Shown: piece by piece, positions 1 to 10,245 of the stretch | How positions within the stretch are numbered: position 1 is the stretch's first letter | Layout of the letters: each line of letters begins with the position of its first letter | NCBI RefSeq assembly: GCF_000002235.5 | Contig: NW_022145526.1 | Span: 1,373,001-1,437,000, forward strand | Reading direction: 5' to 3' | Length of the DNA stretch: 64,000 nucleotides | DNA from: Strongylocentrotus purpuratus | Lineage: Eukaryota > Echinodermata > Echinoidea > Camarodonta > Strongylocentrotidae | Position numbers and translations under genes: made by a program | The notes under the pieces: model-generated | Told to the model about the DNA's origin: nothing | What the model saw: only the letters and a program-made list of their open reading frames with translations | The model's database searches: none

Positions 1-1767
1 GACAGGGAGAAGGGACCATTCCATGGTTTTGGAGTTTATATCAAGAAACTACATGACGGTTTCAATGTTTACCTTCATGGATTTCCATACATCTACGGTT
101 CCTTGACGGCGAAAACGTAATGATTATAATATTAATAATGATAATGATATAACTACTACTACTGCTACTACTTTTGAAGAAAAAAGTTATAGTAATTATA
201 ATGATAATAATCATAGTTTCTTTTAAACAAGAAAATATTGACGTAGTCTCGTATGAAAAAATGAAATCAACCTAATAATAAAGATTGATTTGATGTCATT
301 TGATTTGATTTATTTATTATTCCACTCACATCTCCACAATCAAAATAACATATATAAACCATCCAGTATTACAGTTTATAAAAGAAACTTAATTATACAA
401 ATAACGAATATTAATAAGTATCTATGGAACAAAATAGGTTTACAGAGTACATTTAAGTTTGAGAATGAAGACAAATATTTTATATTGCTTGATTTGTTAA
501 TGGCATCAGATACCCCAATTATAAAGATGAAAGTTGTTGTGAAATCTACCAACCTACATATTCGATAACTTGCTTTATTGATCTTCTCTTAGGGGAAACT
601 AGAATCTTGTGTATTATGTGGTATTCATTAAAAGTATGGGGTTAATTATGATCGATGAATTATAAACCAATCTTACCGGTTTCTCCGTAATCACCATCTT
701 AACATTCGTGTAGATACAGGATACCGTAAAAGATTATTTGCGTGCTTTCTGGGACGGGTAGTATACAACACACTGATGCATTTTACCTTTCTCCGACTCT
801 TATTCCCAAAGTGGGAGTAATTTACACACTATTTACCAGAACAATCCCCGCCCCCTAATACAAACACACACACACGCACGCACGCACACGCGCGCCATCA
901 CCACCACTACCCCCACACCAGTGGCGTATACAGACTTTGACCTCAAGATGAGGTGGGGGTGAACACCTGAGTTTCGGGTAATGCATACAGCTTTACAATC
1001 AAACCCTTTTTGATGTTGATGGACCTCGTTGTTGGTTCGATTTTTTAAAAAAATAGAATGTATCTCACGTGGATATTCATGAGCAATGTTACCATTATTG
1101 GTGATTTCCTAACCAGATACCAACCAGGTCTTCATCTTCTTCTTCTTTTTTCTCTTTTTGTTGTAAATCTGTCAGGAAGGTCCCCTTTGACCCCCCTCAC
1201 AATATGCTTTCCTTCTTTTTCAGCGAGGAAAAGAAAACAGTCAATTATCTTGACTTACCAGTTATTACGAGGTGATTTATTGACAGGAAGAACAAGTATA
1301 AATTTGTTTGAATGATAGGAGCTGTCATTCATTGCCGTATGGCGAAATGGCGTTTACGTGACTTATGATTTCAGCTTGACCTGTTCGAGATGGTAAAGGC
1401 ACGAGCATGAAGTAAAATTTGTACTAAACCTAGATCTTTATATTACCCATATGTCCAATTCGAACACTGCAACTAGAATAATAATTTGCCCGCTCGACTA
1501 TTATTAATATCTATTACTTTGTTGCCAACCTTGTTTTTGTGATCATGCATCTTGTTGATATGGCTTTATCTTTCCTTTTTATTTTCTATCGGGTTGTCGC
1601 CCTGTACTGGATTCTCAAACCTTTTTTTTCTGCATCCGGAGAATTTTTTTTGTTCCTTCTTTTTTTGTTAACCTTGTTATCGCAATACGTCAAGTATCAC
1701 TAAATATATGAGGCTGAAAGTTGAGATTTTAAGCCTTGCTATCGCAATATCTAAACACGGGGACAAC
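1..1767. other. non-coding AT-rich stretch, no gene seen
   Basis: I see no convincing coding region. ORFs are short and lack domain-like composition. The stretch holds a (CA)n/(CG)-rich microsatellite at about 864-896 and T-rich runs near 1620-1670. It ends at a hairpin MITE. It has no counterpart in the second TRIM 5' flank near 48 kb, so it lies outside the TRIM segmental duplication. Confidence 0.6.
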
Positions 1768-1908
1768 AGGGACTTTTAGATTCTGCACGACGAGAACGTG
1801 GACTGCCCTTTTAAGGCAATGTGACGTTCTTTTAAGGCACTTGCAGTGACGTCGCATTGCCTTAAAAGGGCAGTCCACGTTCTCGTCGTGCGGAATCTAA
1901 AAGTCCCT
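1768..1908. mobile_element. hairpin MITE, about 54-bp inverted arms
   Basis: The 141-bp segment is nearly a perfect palindrome. The left arm starting AGGGACTTTTAGATT is matched by the reverse complement of the right arm ending AATCTAAAAGTCCCT, with one visible mismatch and a loop of about 33 bp. A small element with no coding capacity made almost wholly of inverted arms is typical of MITEs. The superfamily cannot be assigned, because no clear target-site duplication stands out. Confidence 0.75.
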
Positions 1909-1959
1909 AATGTTTCTATAGGAATACGATCCAAATACAGAGAGAAAGAAAGAGAGAGA

Positions 1960-1990
<31 letters not shown>

Positions 1991-2123
1991 CGAACGAACA
2001 CTACGACGTTAAAGGGTCGTTTATGGTATGAAACCTAAGACCAGGGAGATGTGAGTTTATATCCCTCCTAAGACAGAGATTCGTAAAATGGCGTAATAAT
2101 ATGAAATTATACATACAGTACAC

Positions 2124-2445
2124 TTGCGGTTGCACCATGTGATAAAGAGGGAGGATTGAGGAGGATTGGAAAAAAACTGTTGGTTATCTTTCCTAGGTTA
2201 TAGTTCTAAGGAGAACTATAGCGCCGGTTGGAGAGGATGGGTGGCAGGAGTGGCTCGACGTTTGAAACAGGTTGACTATCTGTCGTCAGGAGGAGAATCT
2301 CCTGACGTTCTCCTTAGAACTATACGCTAAGAAAGATAACCAACAGTCCTTTTCAGGACTACACACCCTCAAGAAAGATTACAGAGAGTCCTTGTCAGGA
2401 CTCCTCAAACCTCCCTCTCTCTCTCACACATGGTGCACCCGCAAG
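2124..2445. mobile_element. inverted-repeat MITE, absent at the paralogous site
   Basis: The left end (CTTGCGGTTGCACCATGTG) is repeated inverted at the right end (CACATGGTGCACCCGCAAG). A second inverted pair lies inside (about 2178-2217 against 2308-2350, CTGTTGGTTATCTTTC). The homologous TRIM 5' flank near 48.53 kb runs through without it, so it inserted after the duplication or was lost from the other copy. Related fragments occur near 58760-58920 and 63190-63290. No coding capacity. Confidence 0.7.
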
Positions 2446-5404
2446 CCTACTATCTACATCACCATGCAAGCCGATACTTACAAGCAGCATCTAATATGAA
2501 ATCTGTAATAAATTACCACTTTAATCGGTCATGGCCACACACTTAAATGTCGATTCGTGGTCCGGATATGATTACCAATGCAGCAAAACACATGTTTTCT
2601 ACTAAAATTTTGCAAATTGTACTGAAAATGTTTGGTAATTCATCCAATAACTTTCTAAAAGTGTTCCAATGCTTCACAAAATACAATGCGTCCCATAATA
2701 AAAACGAAACTCAAAACCAAACAATTATTGTGAACATTGAATAAGCTTATAATTCCTTATATAATTCCTTGCTTTTTATAAATTAAAGTCATTTGCTATC
2801 TTATTATACGATGATCACGTTTGACAAAATCTGACACTGTTGCTCGTTGAAGCGTTTATGAATAAATACAATCAAAGTATCATTAAAGCCAAAGTTGGAG
2901 AAAAATATCATATAAACACAAAGCATATGGGCTAAAAGAGAAATTAATACACTTTCACATCATGTAACATGCTGAGAAATTGAAATGTCCAGGGTTTTTT
3001 TCCAGTAAGTTGACATGTTTTTGACTAACTTCAATGAAATTTAAATTTATTTTTTTACAGAGTTTGACGACAAGGTAGTTCCAAGGCGAGACATGTATGA
3101 GCTGAAAAAGGAATTCCTACACTTTCACCTCCTGTTACAAGCTTAGAAAATAAAACGTCGACGTGTGTCAGAGATAGGGTTAAACACGACCCCCCCCCCC
3201 CCCCCCCTCCGAACCTCGCTCCGATCACGGGCTTCACCTCTTGAACAAGTCAAGTTGAATGGTTGGCAATCCGTTGCGCGTATGTTGTTTTTTTAGTAAT
3301 GGACGCTGAAATTCACGATGATTTTCGTCGAAATAGAATTTATGAGCAGCTGTGTTCATTGAAGTTGACTAAAAGTCCAAAACAAATGAACAATAAATTA
3401 CTGAAATACTGTGCTCGTCAAGGATAAGAACGAAACAAGAACTTGATATATATAATCAGGTAAACAGACAAGTCGTTGCTTCAAAGATACTACCAGAACA
3501 TTATTTTGATTAATCGCTGTGACCTTCCAATGTGTTCATCATTATTAGCAATTAATATGCTACACATGCATGAATAAAATAGAGTGAACTTGGGTTTAAC
3601 TGTAGAAATATATGGACAGATTAATCAAATAACATTCAAGCATTGATGAAACAAATGATCATAATGATTTCCCGGTTTGTGCACAGTGCAACTGTATATG
3701 GCTTGGAATGAAAATAAGTAATGCTTTATCTGTATTCAAAAATAAAATGATTACTGGCTGTACCGAGAATGAAAATGGGCAATGTTGCACTCAAGTTAAC
3801 TGACAGACAACCCCATCGTGCTTTGTAATTCTCCCTCAACCTATTGTAATTGTAAATTTAATTTGGAAATAAATGGAGGGTGTATTTGTAGTTTGGCTAA
3901 TGGCCATTTACACAAATACACATATAACACTTTAATACCACTACAAATGAACTAAACATACACACATACATGATACATACTGCTCTCATCAGCATCCTGT
4001 GCAAATCAAATATAGATTCATAAATATGTATGTTGATTAGCACCTAATCTACAGAAATTACAGAAGATTAGTGTTATCCTGTTAATCATGACCTGAACTA
4101 ATCCAAACAGAGCCACTAAACTTTTGAAACCACTACAGATAAAGAAGATTGCTGGTCATTTAAATGTAACTGCGTGACATGTACGAGAGAAACTGTCCAG
4201 AAGCGATTGAGAACTATCTGTACATTAAATATATATATTAAATATATGTAGTATATATGAGAGATTGTTTAGGCCGAATCGTGAAGGCCTTTTGTGAGAT
4301 TTGGGGATCAATAAAATAATAACACTATAGGCCTAATATCAATCTTGCTGAAAAACACAACCAGTGCCAACCCTTGGACACAGATATATGATTCCAGCAC
4401 CGTTTCATACTTTTTCTGCTATTTTGCTGGTCCAAAACAACCCATTCACTTTACAATGAAAATATTTGTTATCTTAAAATGCAGTTTCACAAACAGAACT
4501 CTTATGATTACTTTTGATACATTATTATTTCAAATGAATCATATATCCGTGCAGTTATGGCTTACATATTCTGTTTGATATTATTTTCTCATTAACAGCT
4601 CTTGATACAGACACGATTCACATTATTATGGTTATGAGCCTAAATTATGACTCATTTTTATGAGAGAGGAAGTGGTGAAATATTTGTTCAGGCTAATGTT
4701 GCATTGTAATAAATGTAGCCCCGTACGATTCCATACGTTAAAAAGTTAAGAGAAATGTTGACAGTGAAAAGGGAAGAGAATGAGAGAGACGGAAGGAGGT
4801 TAAGGAAGAGTAGTAGAAAGAAGGGGTGAAATGTGTGGTTACTATCTTTTACCCTCCCAAAAAGTGATAAAAGCAAATAAAATGTCTTGCTCTTTTACTT
4901 AGGATTCTACTAAAGTGGATCTCCAACACAATATATCCACAACTATGAACTAAAAAAGTCGCCCTCTATAGATAAAAAGGATGACATTCAGTTCAAAGGT
5001 GCTTCATAACTGCGCGCGCATTCTATGTGGGGAAAACCCGATTCTATTTATAGGATGCACAAACTATATTATTTTCACAGGCAATCTACCTAAGTGTGAG
5101 TTTAGCATTGTAATCGCATATGTATTGATCATGTATACACTTGAATAGAGACTCAACGTGAGAAGTTGGTACATAACTGCATGCAGTTAGGAGACTGTTA
5201 CGTACAACCAATTTATGGATACAATTATAGTAGGTCTATGGTACAATCTACTAATTCACTTTATTTTGTTTGTGCTTGCATGAATTGACTGTTGGCTGTA
5301 AGTACACATGAGCTGATCATACTGTAAGCTTTATTGGACATTGGATATATTTGTAAAATGAGCTCGTGCTTATAGTAATAGCCAGAAATCCGATATCTAC
5401 AACA

Positions 5405-6040
5405 ATGGCTGAGAAGACTGAGGAAGGGAAGGCTCCAAGCTCTTCTGAGAACCTGACGTGTCCACTATGTCTTGATATCTTCGACGAGGCAACAATCCTG
5501 ACTTCATGCGGACACACCTTCTGTCGGAAATGTCTCAAGAACTATGACCTGTCCCACCAGGACCTTGATCACATGATCTGTCCTCTCTGCAGGAATATCA
5601 CCAAGTTGTCTGCGAACCGTGTCGATGATTTCCCCACCAATGTGACGGTCAACGGACTCGTAGACGAGTACCACACCAAGTGTGGAGGGATGAATGCTGT
5701 CCTTGAGATGCGTCCAAAATGCACTGCATGCAAGTTTCATGAAGATGCTGTCTCATTCTGTAAGACGTGTAATTTCTATATGTGCACTAACTGCGACTAC
5801 AGCCATAATCAGCTGACATCAGTCTTTGAAGGTCATGATATTGTATCCATAGAGGATATCATCAACGGGAAGGTCAGCGTTGGTCATCTATCCGAGAAGT
5901 GCTGCATTCACAAACAAGAGAACAAAGATATGTTTTGTGAGGATTGTAAGGTCCACGTCTGTTTCAAGTGCGTGATCGTCGGTCATCATAATCACAAAAT
6001 CAAGAATCAGGCTGATTTCGAACAGGAGTTACGGCTTAAG
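5405..6040 (+). CDS. TRIM-like protein, exon 1 (RING + B-box 1 + B-box 2), copy A
   Basis: This is the first coding exon of a tripartite-motif protein, 212 codons, ending in phase 0 at a consensus donor (AAG|GTAAGC). The RING is complete: C19, C22, C35, H37, C40, C43, C59, C62, with the CPLC and CGHTFC motifs. B-box 1 (about residues 106-144: C106, C109, C119, C122, C127, C130) and B-box 2 (about 167-197: C167, C178, C181, C189, H194, H197) follow. The start at 5405 was chosen because the same MAEKT opening recurs at 63985; an upstream in-frame ATG exists at 5366. TRIM RINGs usually act as E3 ubiquitin ligases. No matching coiled-coil exon follows: the nearest is in copy B at 53485, about 47 kb away, beyond the A1CF-like gene. 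The exon may therefore be an orphan, or may splice to something unexpected. RING and B-box identity is firm; gene completeness is doubtful. Confidence 0.88.
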
Positions 6041-6387
6041 GTAAGCGTAATTTTATTTAAGGTACCATAGGCGCCAAAAGTGGGGAGGGGGGGGGGGCGC
6101 ACCCTTCCAAATTCTAAAATTCTCTCTCCGTCGCTACGCTTCATCGACATTAATAGACGTGCCCTTTCTTTCAGAATCATCAAAGCGAGGAAGCTGATCA
6201 CTTTCTTCTATCAAGGTGGCAGCTAAATTAATTTCGCCGTATAGCGATCAGATTTTAATAGTTCTGAATAGATTTTTAAAATTGTAAGTCTTCAGTAAGC
6301 GATATTGACTTCCTCAATGTAGCTCCTCGTAAGAGAAAGGAAAAATCGATGACATTGCATTAACTATAGCTACGATTTATAACAATG

Positions 6388-6874
6388 TACAGTGCGTCCC
6401 AGAAAAAACGTAACCGAGAAATATCGATGTTTTATCATAACTTGATCATAATTTTAATTAATAAATGACACATATTTGGAAAGCTTAGATCCTCTTCTTT
6501 CATACAATGTAACTCATATGATGCATATTTCACGAATGAGTGAGTAAAATGAATTTGAAGAGAGGAAACCAAAAGGTTATTTGGCGGACGGTATCTGAAT
6601 TTCAAAGAGAAATTCACATTTCCAGAAAGTTGGGTTTCTGTTCTTTCATATGACACCTCAATCAGGAAAAATGGGCTAGGAATAACAAAGTTCTGTTTGG
6701 CTAAAGTAGTGCTTCATTAAAACGAATTCGTTTTCACTAGCTGCCTGCCGTAGCAACAAAATGAATGTAAAAAACACTTAACTCCGTTTCGTTGACAATC
6801 AGCCGTAGACGAAAGAATAAGTTATGATAAAACATCGATAATTCTCGGTTTCGTTTTTTCTCGGACGCACTTTA
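6388..6874. mobile_element. Tc1/mariner-type MITE with TA target duplication
   Basis: Terminal inverted repeats of about 45 bp begin (C/A)AGTGCGTCC and include a shared ATATCGATG/TTATCGATG stretch. They bound a 483-bp non-coding body flanked on both sides by TA. The paralogous intron of TRIM copy B (about 52000-52025) reads straight through at this point with a single TA-like site, so the empty site is visible in the same window. The TA duplication and small size fit a non-autonomous Tc1/mariner derivative. No transposase was seen. Confidence 0.85.
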
Positions 6875-6982
6875 TAGTATTCTGCTGTAGCTACACAATA
6901 CAAAACGCTTTACGCCAAGGCCCCATAAAGGGGGAGCAGGCAAAGGCCCGACCGGCGCGCTAGACAAATAGCACAATTACAT

Positions 6983-7068
6983 TATAGTATTAATGACTGC
7001 TTTGAGAGAAATAGTTGTTTTTATACGCTCAAGGGAAGGTTAGAATTGTGCTATTACCCGAGGCTTCT
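6983..7068 (+). mobile_element. half copy of the palindromic MITE found at 33612
   Basis: About 83 bp starting TAGTATTAATGACTGC are almost identical, in the same orientation, to the left half of the complete hairpin MITE at 33612-33777. The right arm is missing. TRIM copy A homology to copy B stops at this point. It marks the left edge of the A1CF-like block. Confidence 0.75.
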
Positions 7069-9500
7069 TGTCCTTCTAATTTTTCTACTTTTTCTTCTCT
7101 CCTCTCTTCCTTCTCCTTCCCATTTTACTTCTTCTCTTCCTCCTTCTCATTCTTCTTTTTCTTTTTCTCATTTTCAGTCTTTATCTCCTCCTTCTTCTCG
7201 TTCTTCTCGTTCTCCTTTTCCTTCCCATTCTCATTTGTCTTCTCTGCCTCCTTCTCCTATTCTGTTAATCCTGAAAGGGCCATGTGGTCTACCAAACATA
7301 TTTGTATGTATACAGTACATATGGTAGATTATCAGTTGCCAAGCAGGTACTGTACACTATTAACTTTTATAAATTCTTTTCTAAATGTTTAACCTCACTT
7401 CAAATATCTCATCTGTGAAAAGGGCCAACTTTTGCAAATAACTTTAAGCAAAATGTGAGAAATGCTCATAATTATTTGATTCTCTTTATAAAGTTCATGA
7501 ATTGTGTTATGAGTCACAGACTCTGCATTGAAAGATTTTTTTTAAATGAAAAAACACGAAGATGACTTTCAGAGCTTAAAAGGAAAGCAAACAGTTTTCT
7601 TTCTTAAGAAGTGCAATGTACATCGAGCTGAGATATCAATGCAAATATACATGTATATTTCAATGGATTGTTCTTGAAAAAAGGGTGATAATCTGATAGC
7701 TTGTTCATACATGACCTCTTAAAACGGGCTAAAATACAACCCATCCTGGTAATAAGATACAATTTTATGTCAATGAATGGAAAGTGTAATTCAGTAGCAT
7801 CCAACGAATAGCCTTATTCCTAATCACTAACTTGGAAGTAGTAAAATACTGCAATGTGAAGTATACATACCTCACTTATTTAAATCTGATTTCATTTACA
7901 CTGCCATTTCAAATTTCTCTTTTTTTGTAGGGGGGGGGGGGAAGGAGGGACTGGCTTATTGCATCAATTGTGAACAAAGCCTTGGTCATTTACCTGTAGT
8001 CTTTAAAGGTTAACCTAGTGCAAGGCACTATTGTACCACAAGTATATATTCCCTGTATAGTTCTCTTTATATGTAAACTCTAATATCTACATGTACATGT
8101 ATGTGACTCAAAAACCTGCACGACTGTAAAGATTTTACCTAAACTGTTTATTGCCCTATCAATTAAGGTCAGTTTTGTTATTGCCGATAAACAATTAGCA
8201 CTCCCATCTTAAAGACTTGAAGATTTCGTCCGATAGCATTTTGACCTTCCCTAGCCCTTTACCCTATCAAACTCTGATTTGTTCTCCGTATCGAAAAAGC
8301 TGATTGTTACAATCTGACTATATCGGCCATCACTTGCGCTATCATTTCTTTCATTTTTATCGTTGTCTGATAATGATGGGGATGGCTGAATTTGTATTTG
8401 GATAAGCCTTCACTTCAGGAAGCTGCAGATACTGTAATTTTTTAGCCAGGTACGAGGGCTCAAATTTATGCAGATATGGCATAAATTCAGACGAACAGAC
8501 TAGAGGAGTAGAGCTTCTTTATTTACATTAAGGTTAATGATTAACATTGATTCAATTGTGGGGGCTCTTGATGTAGCCTTGCTACAAGGCTTTGCATCTC
8601 AGTTAGAATTCATGGGTGCAATGAACAGGTTATGCTGAACACAATTTGTTGCAGAGGAATTATTAATTGTATTCTTAAAATCTTAAAAAGCAATATGGAA
8701 TAAAATACATCTCTCTCTCTACCTAGCATGTACAGTAAAACCTGTCTTAGTGGCCACCTCTCTATAAAGGCCACCTGTCTATAGTGGCCAAGTTTTTTGT
8801 CTCCCTCTGGAGAGAAATGTGTGTTTAAGAACCTGTCTGGAAAGACCACAGGTCTACAAAGACGGCCAGAAGCAGCTTTTCTGTCTCCCTTGAGTTGTCT
8901 TTATAAAAAGATTTATAACAGTCTGATTGCTCTGTTGGGAGTATTCATAATCTATAGTTCTATAGATCAATTGTGTTTTTGAAGGAATAGTAGTTGAACC
9001 ACGAGTGTATTTACCAGGCACTGATTTTATTTGATGGTGGCTTGATGAGAGGCTAGCTTTGTCCTTTGACCTATATTTATCAGAGTGTTGTATCTTGAGT
9101 AAACCAAGGTATATGTTTGATTTGTCTTCTTCTGTAATATGATAGGTATGAATCAATGTATGTAGTTGAACTCTGGGCACTGTGTGTTTTACTACTCGTA
9201 TTATACATGATAGAAAGATTGGGCGTAACAGTGTGTAGTGGTAGAGTATTACAGTATATACTGAACACACCTCTTTTTCCCTCTCCATATTTGAAAGATC
9301 ACATGCAGGCCGTTAATGGCGAGTTTATGTGAAGCTTGAAAAATTGTATAGGCTCCAATTATGATATGGCTACATGTGTTAAACATGCTGACATACTGCA
9401 CACACCTCTTTTCCTCTCTCCATATCTTTTAATTTCGTTTATTTCTATTTCCAACAAAATAAAATAAGATACATGTACATGTACGATCATACAGCTTGTT
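7069..9500. other. non-coding stretch: TTC-rich tract, DNA-transposon remnant, no gene
   Basis: 7069-7265 is a pyrimidine-rich (TTCTCC) low-complexity tract whose long ORFs are composition artefacts. 7266-8720 is AT-rich with no recognisable gene; there is a poly-G tract at about 7931-7941. 8727-8870 has internally repeated AAAGGCCACCTGTCT-like units resembling the ends of a pogo/Tigger-type DNA transposon (weak). Near 9260 and 9395 a CACACCTCTTTTCC-like segment is repeated about 135 bp apart. I looked here for RRM1 and RRM2 exons of the downstream gene and found none. Confidence 0.55.
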
Positions 9501-9583
9501 TTTCATAATTCCTATCTTTGCCTACCAACAAAATTATCAAATGTCACATAAGTTTATTTGTCCTATTTATATTTCCTACACAG

Positions 9584-9716
9584 GTAAAAATCTTATATTT
9601 GAGAAACCTTATGCTACATGTACATGGTGTATACACAACAGAAAATAACATTGATCAAAGATTTAACAAATTAAAATGCAGCATAGTTCAGATTTTCAGT
9701 AATCATACTCAGAATT
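9584..9716 (+). pseudogene. decayed tandem copy 1 of the RRM3 exon
   Basis: After a CACAG acceptor, the reading VKILYLRNLMLH matches the genuine RRM3 exon at 10071. It then drifts, with an insertion giving HVHGVYTT, and ends at a stop without a donor. The preceding intron (CATAATTCCTATCTTTGCC at about 9507) is also shared with the next unit, so intron and exon were copied together in units of about 245 bp. Confidence 0.8.
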
Positions 9717-9836
9717 AAGATAGTTCTATACAATTATCATTTACGGTAGTTTATTTATCATAATTCCTATCTTTGCCTAACAACAAAAGTACAAAACTCT
9801 TATGCATTTTTGTCCAATTTGTATTTCCTTATACAG

Positions 9837-9930
9837 GTAAAAATCTTACATGTGAGAAACCTTATGCTGCACACAGCAGAAAAGACCATTGCCAAAGAGT
9901 TAATAACATTTAATGCAGCATAGAAGAATT
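9837..9930 (+). pseudogene. decayed tandem copy 2 of the RRM3 exon
   Basis: After ATACAG, the reading [20 protein letters not shown] is very close to the functional exon 234 bp downstream. It then runs into stops, and the second half of the RRM is absent. It is better preserved than the copy at 9584, as expected if the array grew stepwise. Confidence 0.8.
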
Positions 9931-10070
9931 TTCATTTATCGTACTCTGAGTTTATAGTACATGTACATGTACATGTAGATCTATGAAATTATCATGTGTT
10001 CATTTTCATTCGCATATAAAAAAAATCATGTCTTATGCATATTTGTCCTATTTGTTATTTCCTTATACAG

Positions 10071-10245
10071 GTCAAGATCTTATACGTGAGAAACCTTATG
10101 CTGCACACCACTGAGGAGACCATTGCCAAAGAGTTCAATGCGTTCAAGGAAGGCAGTGTGGAGAGGGTTAAGAAGCTCAGAGACTTTGCCTTCATTCATT
10201 TCTTCACCAGAGAGGATGCCCTCAACGCCATGAATGCAATGGACG
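10071..10245 (+). CDS. A1CF-like exon: N-terminal part of RRM3
   Basis: The acceptor is TTATACAG|GTC and the donor GGACG|GTAAG; the exon enters in phase 0 and leaves in phase 1. It encodes [12 protein letters not shown] with RNP2-like ILYVRNL, then [15 protein letters not shown] with the RNP1-like core, and ends in the [12 protein letters not shown] helix. It is the third and intact member of a tandem array with two decayed upstream copies. Confidence 0.9.

Larger units (their letters stand above)
1915..6985 (+). repeat. TRIM segmental duplication, copy A (5' flank, exon 1, intron start)
   Basis: This segment aligns colinearly with 48370-52110. Shared landmarks are the GA-rich tract, a poly-C tract (3190-3207 against 49212 onward), the AATTCTCCCTCAACC motif (3828 against 49561), the B-box exon, its donor, and intron text to TATTCTGCTGTAGC. 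Copy A carries insertions absent from B (2124-2445 and 6388-6874). Copy B lacks about 290 bp around 3537-3827 and the whole RING-encoding part. The divergence shows this is an old paralogous duplication, not an assembly echo. Confidence 0.85.

Noticed and set aside
7015-7392. Ser/Phe-rich reading frames
   Set aside because: Translation of a TTC/TCC-rich tract; two overlapping frames are open together and there is no domain or splice support.
7266-9500. Search for RRM1 and RRM2 exons of the A1CF-like gene
   Set aside because: No reading frame with RNP1/RNP2-like motifs was found here or nearer the window start. They may lie beyond the window or be absent.
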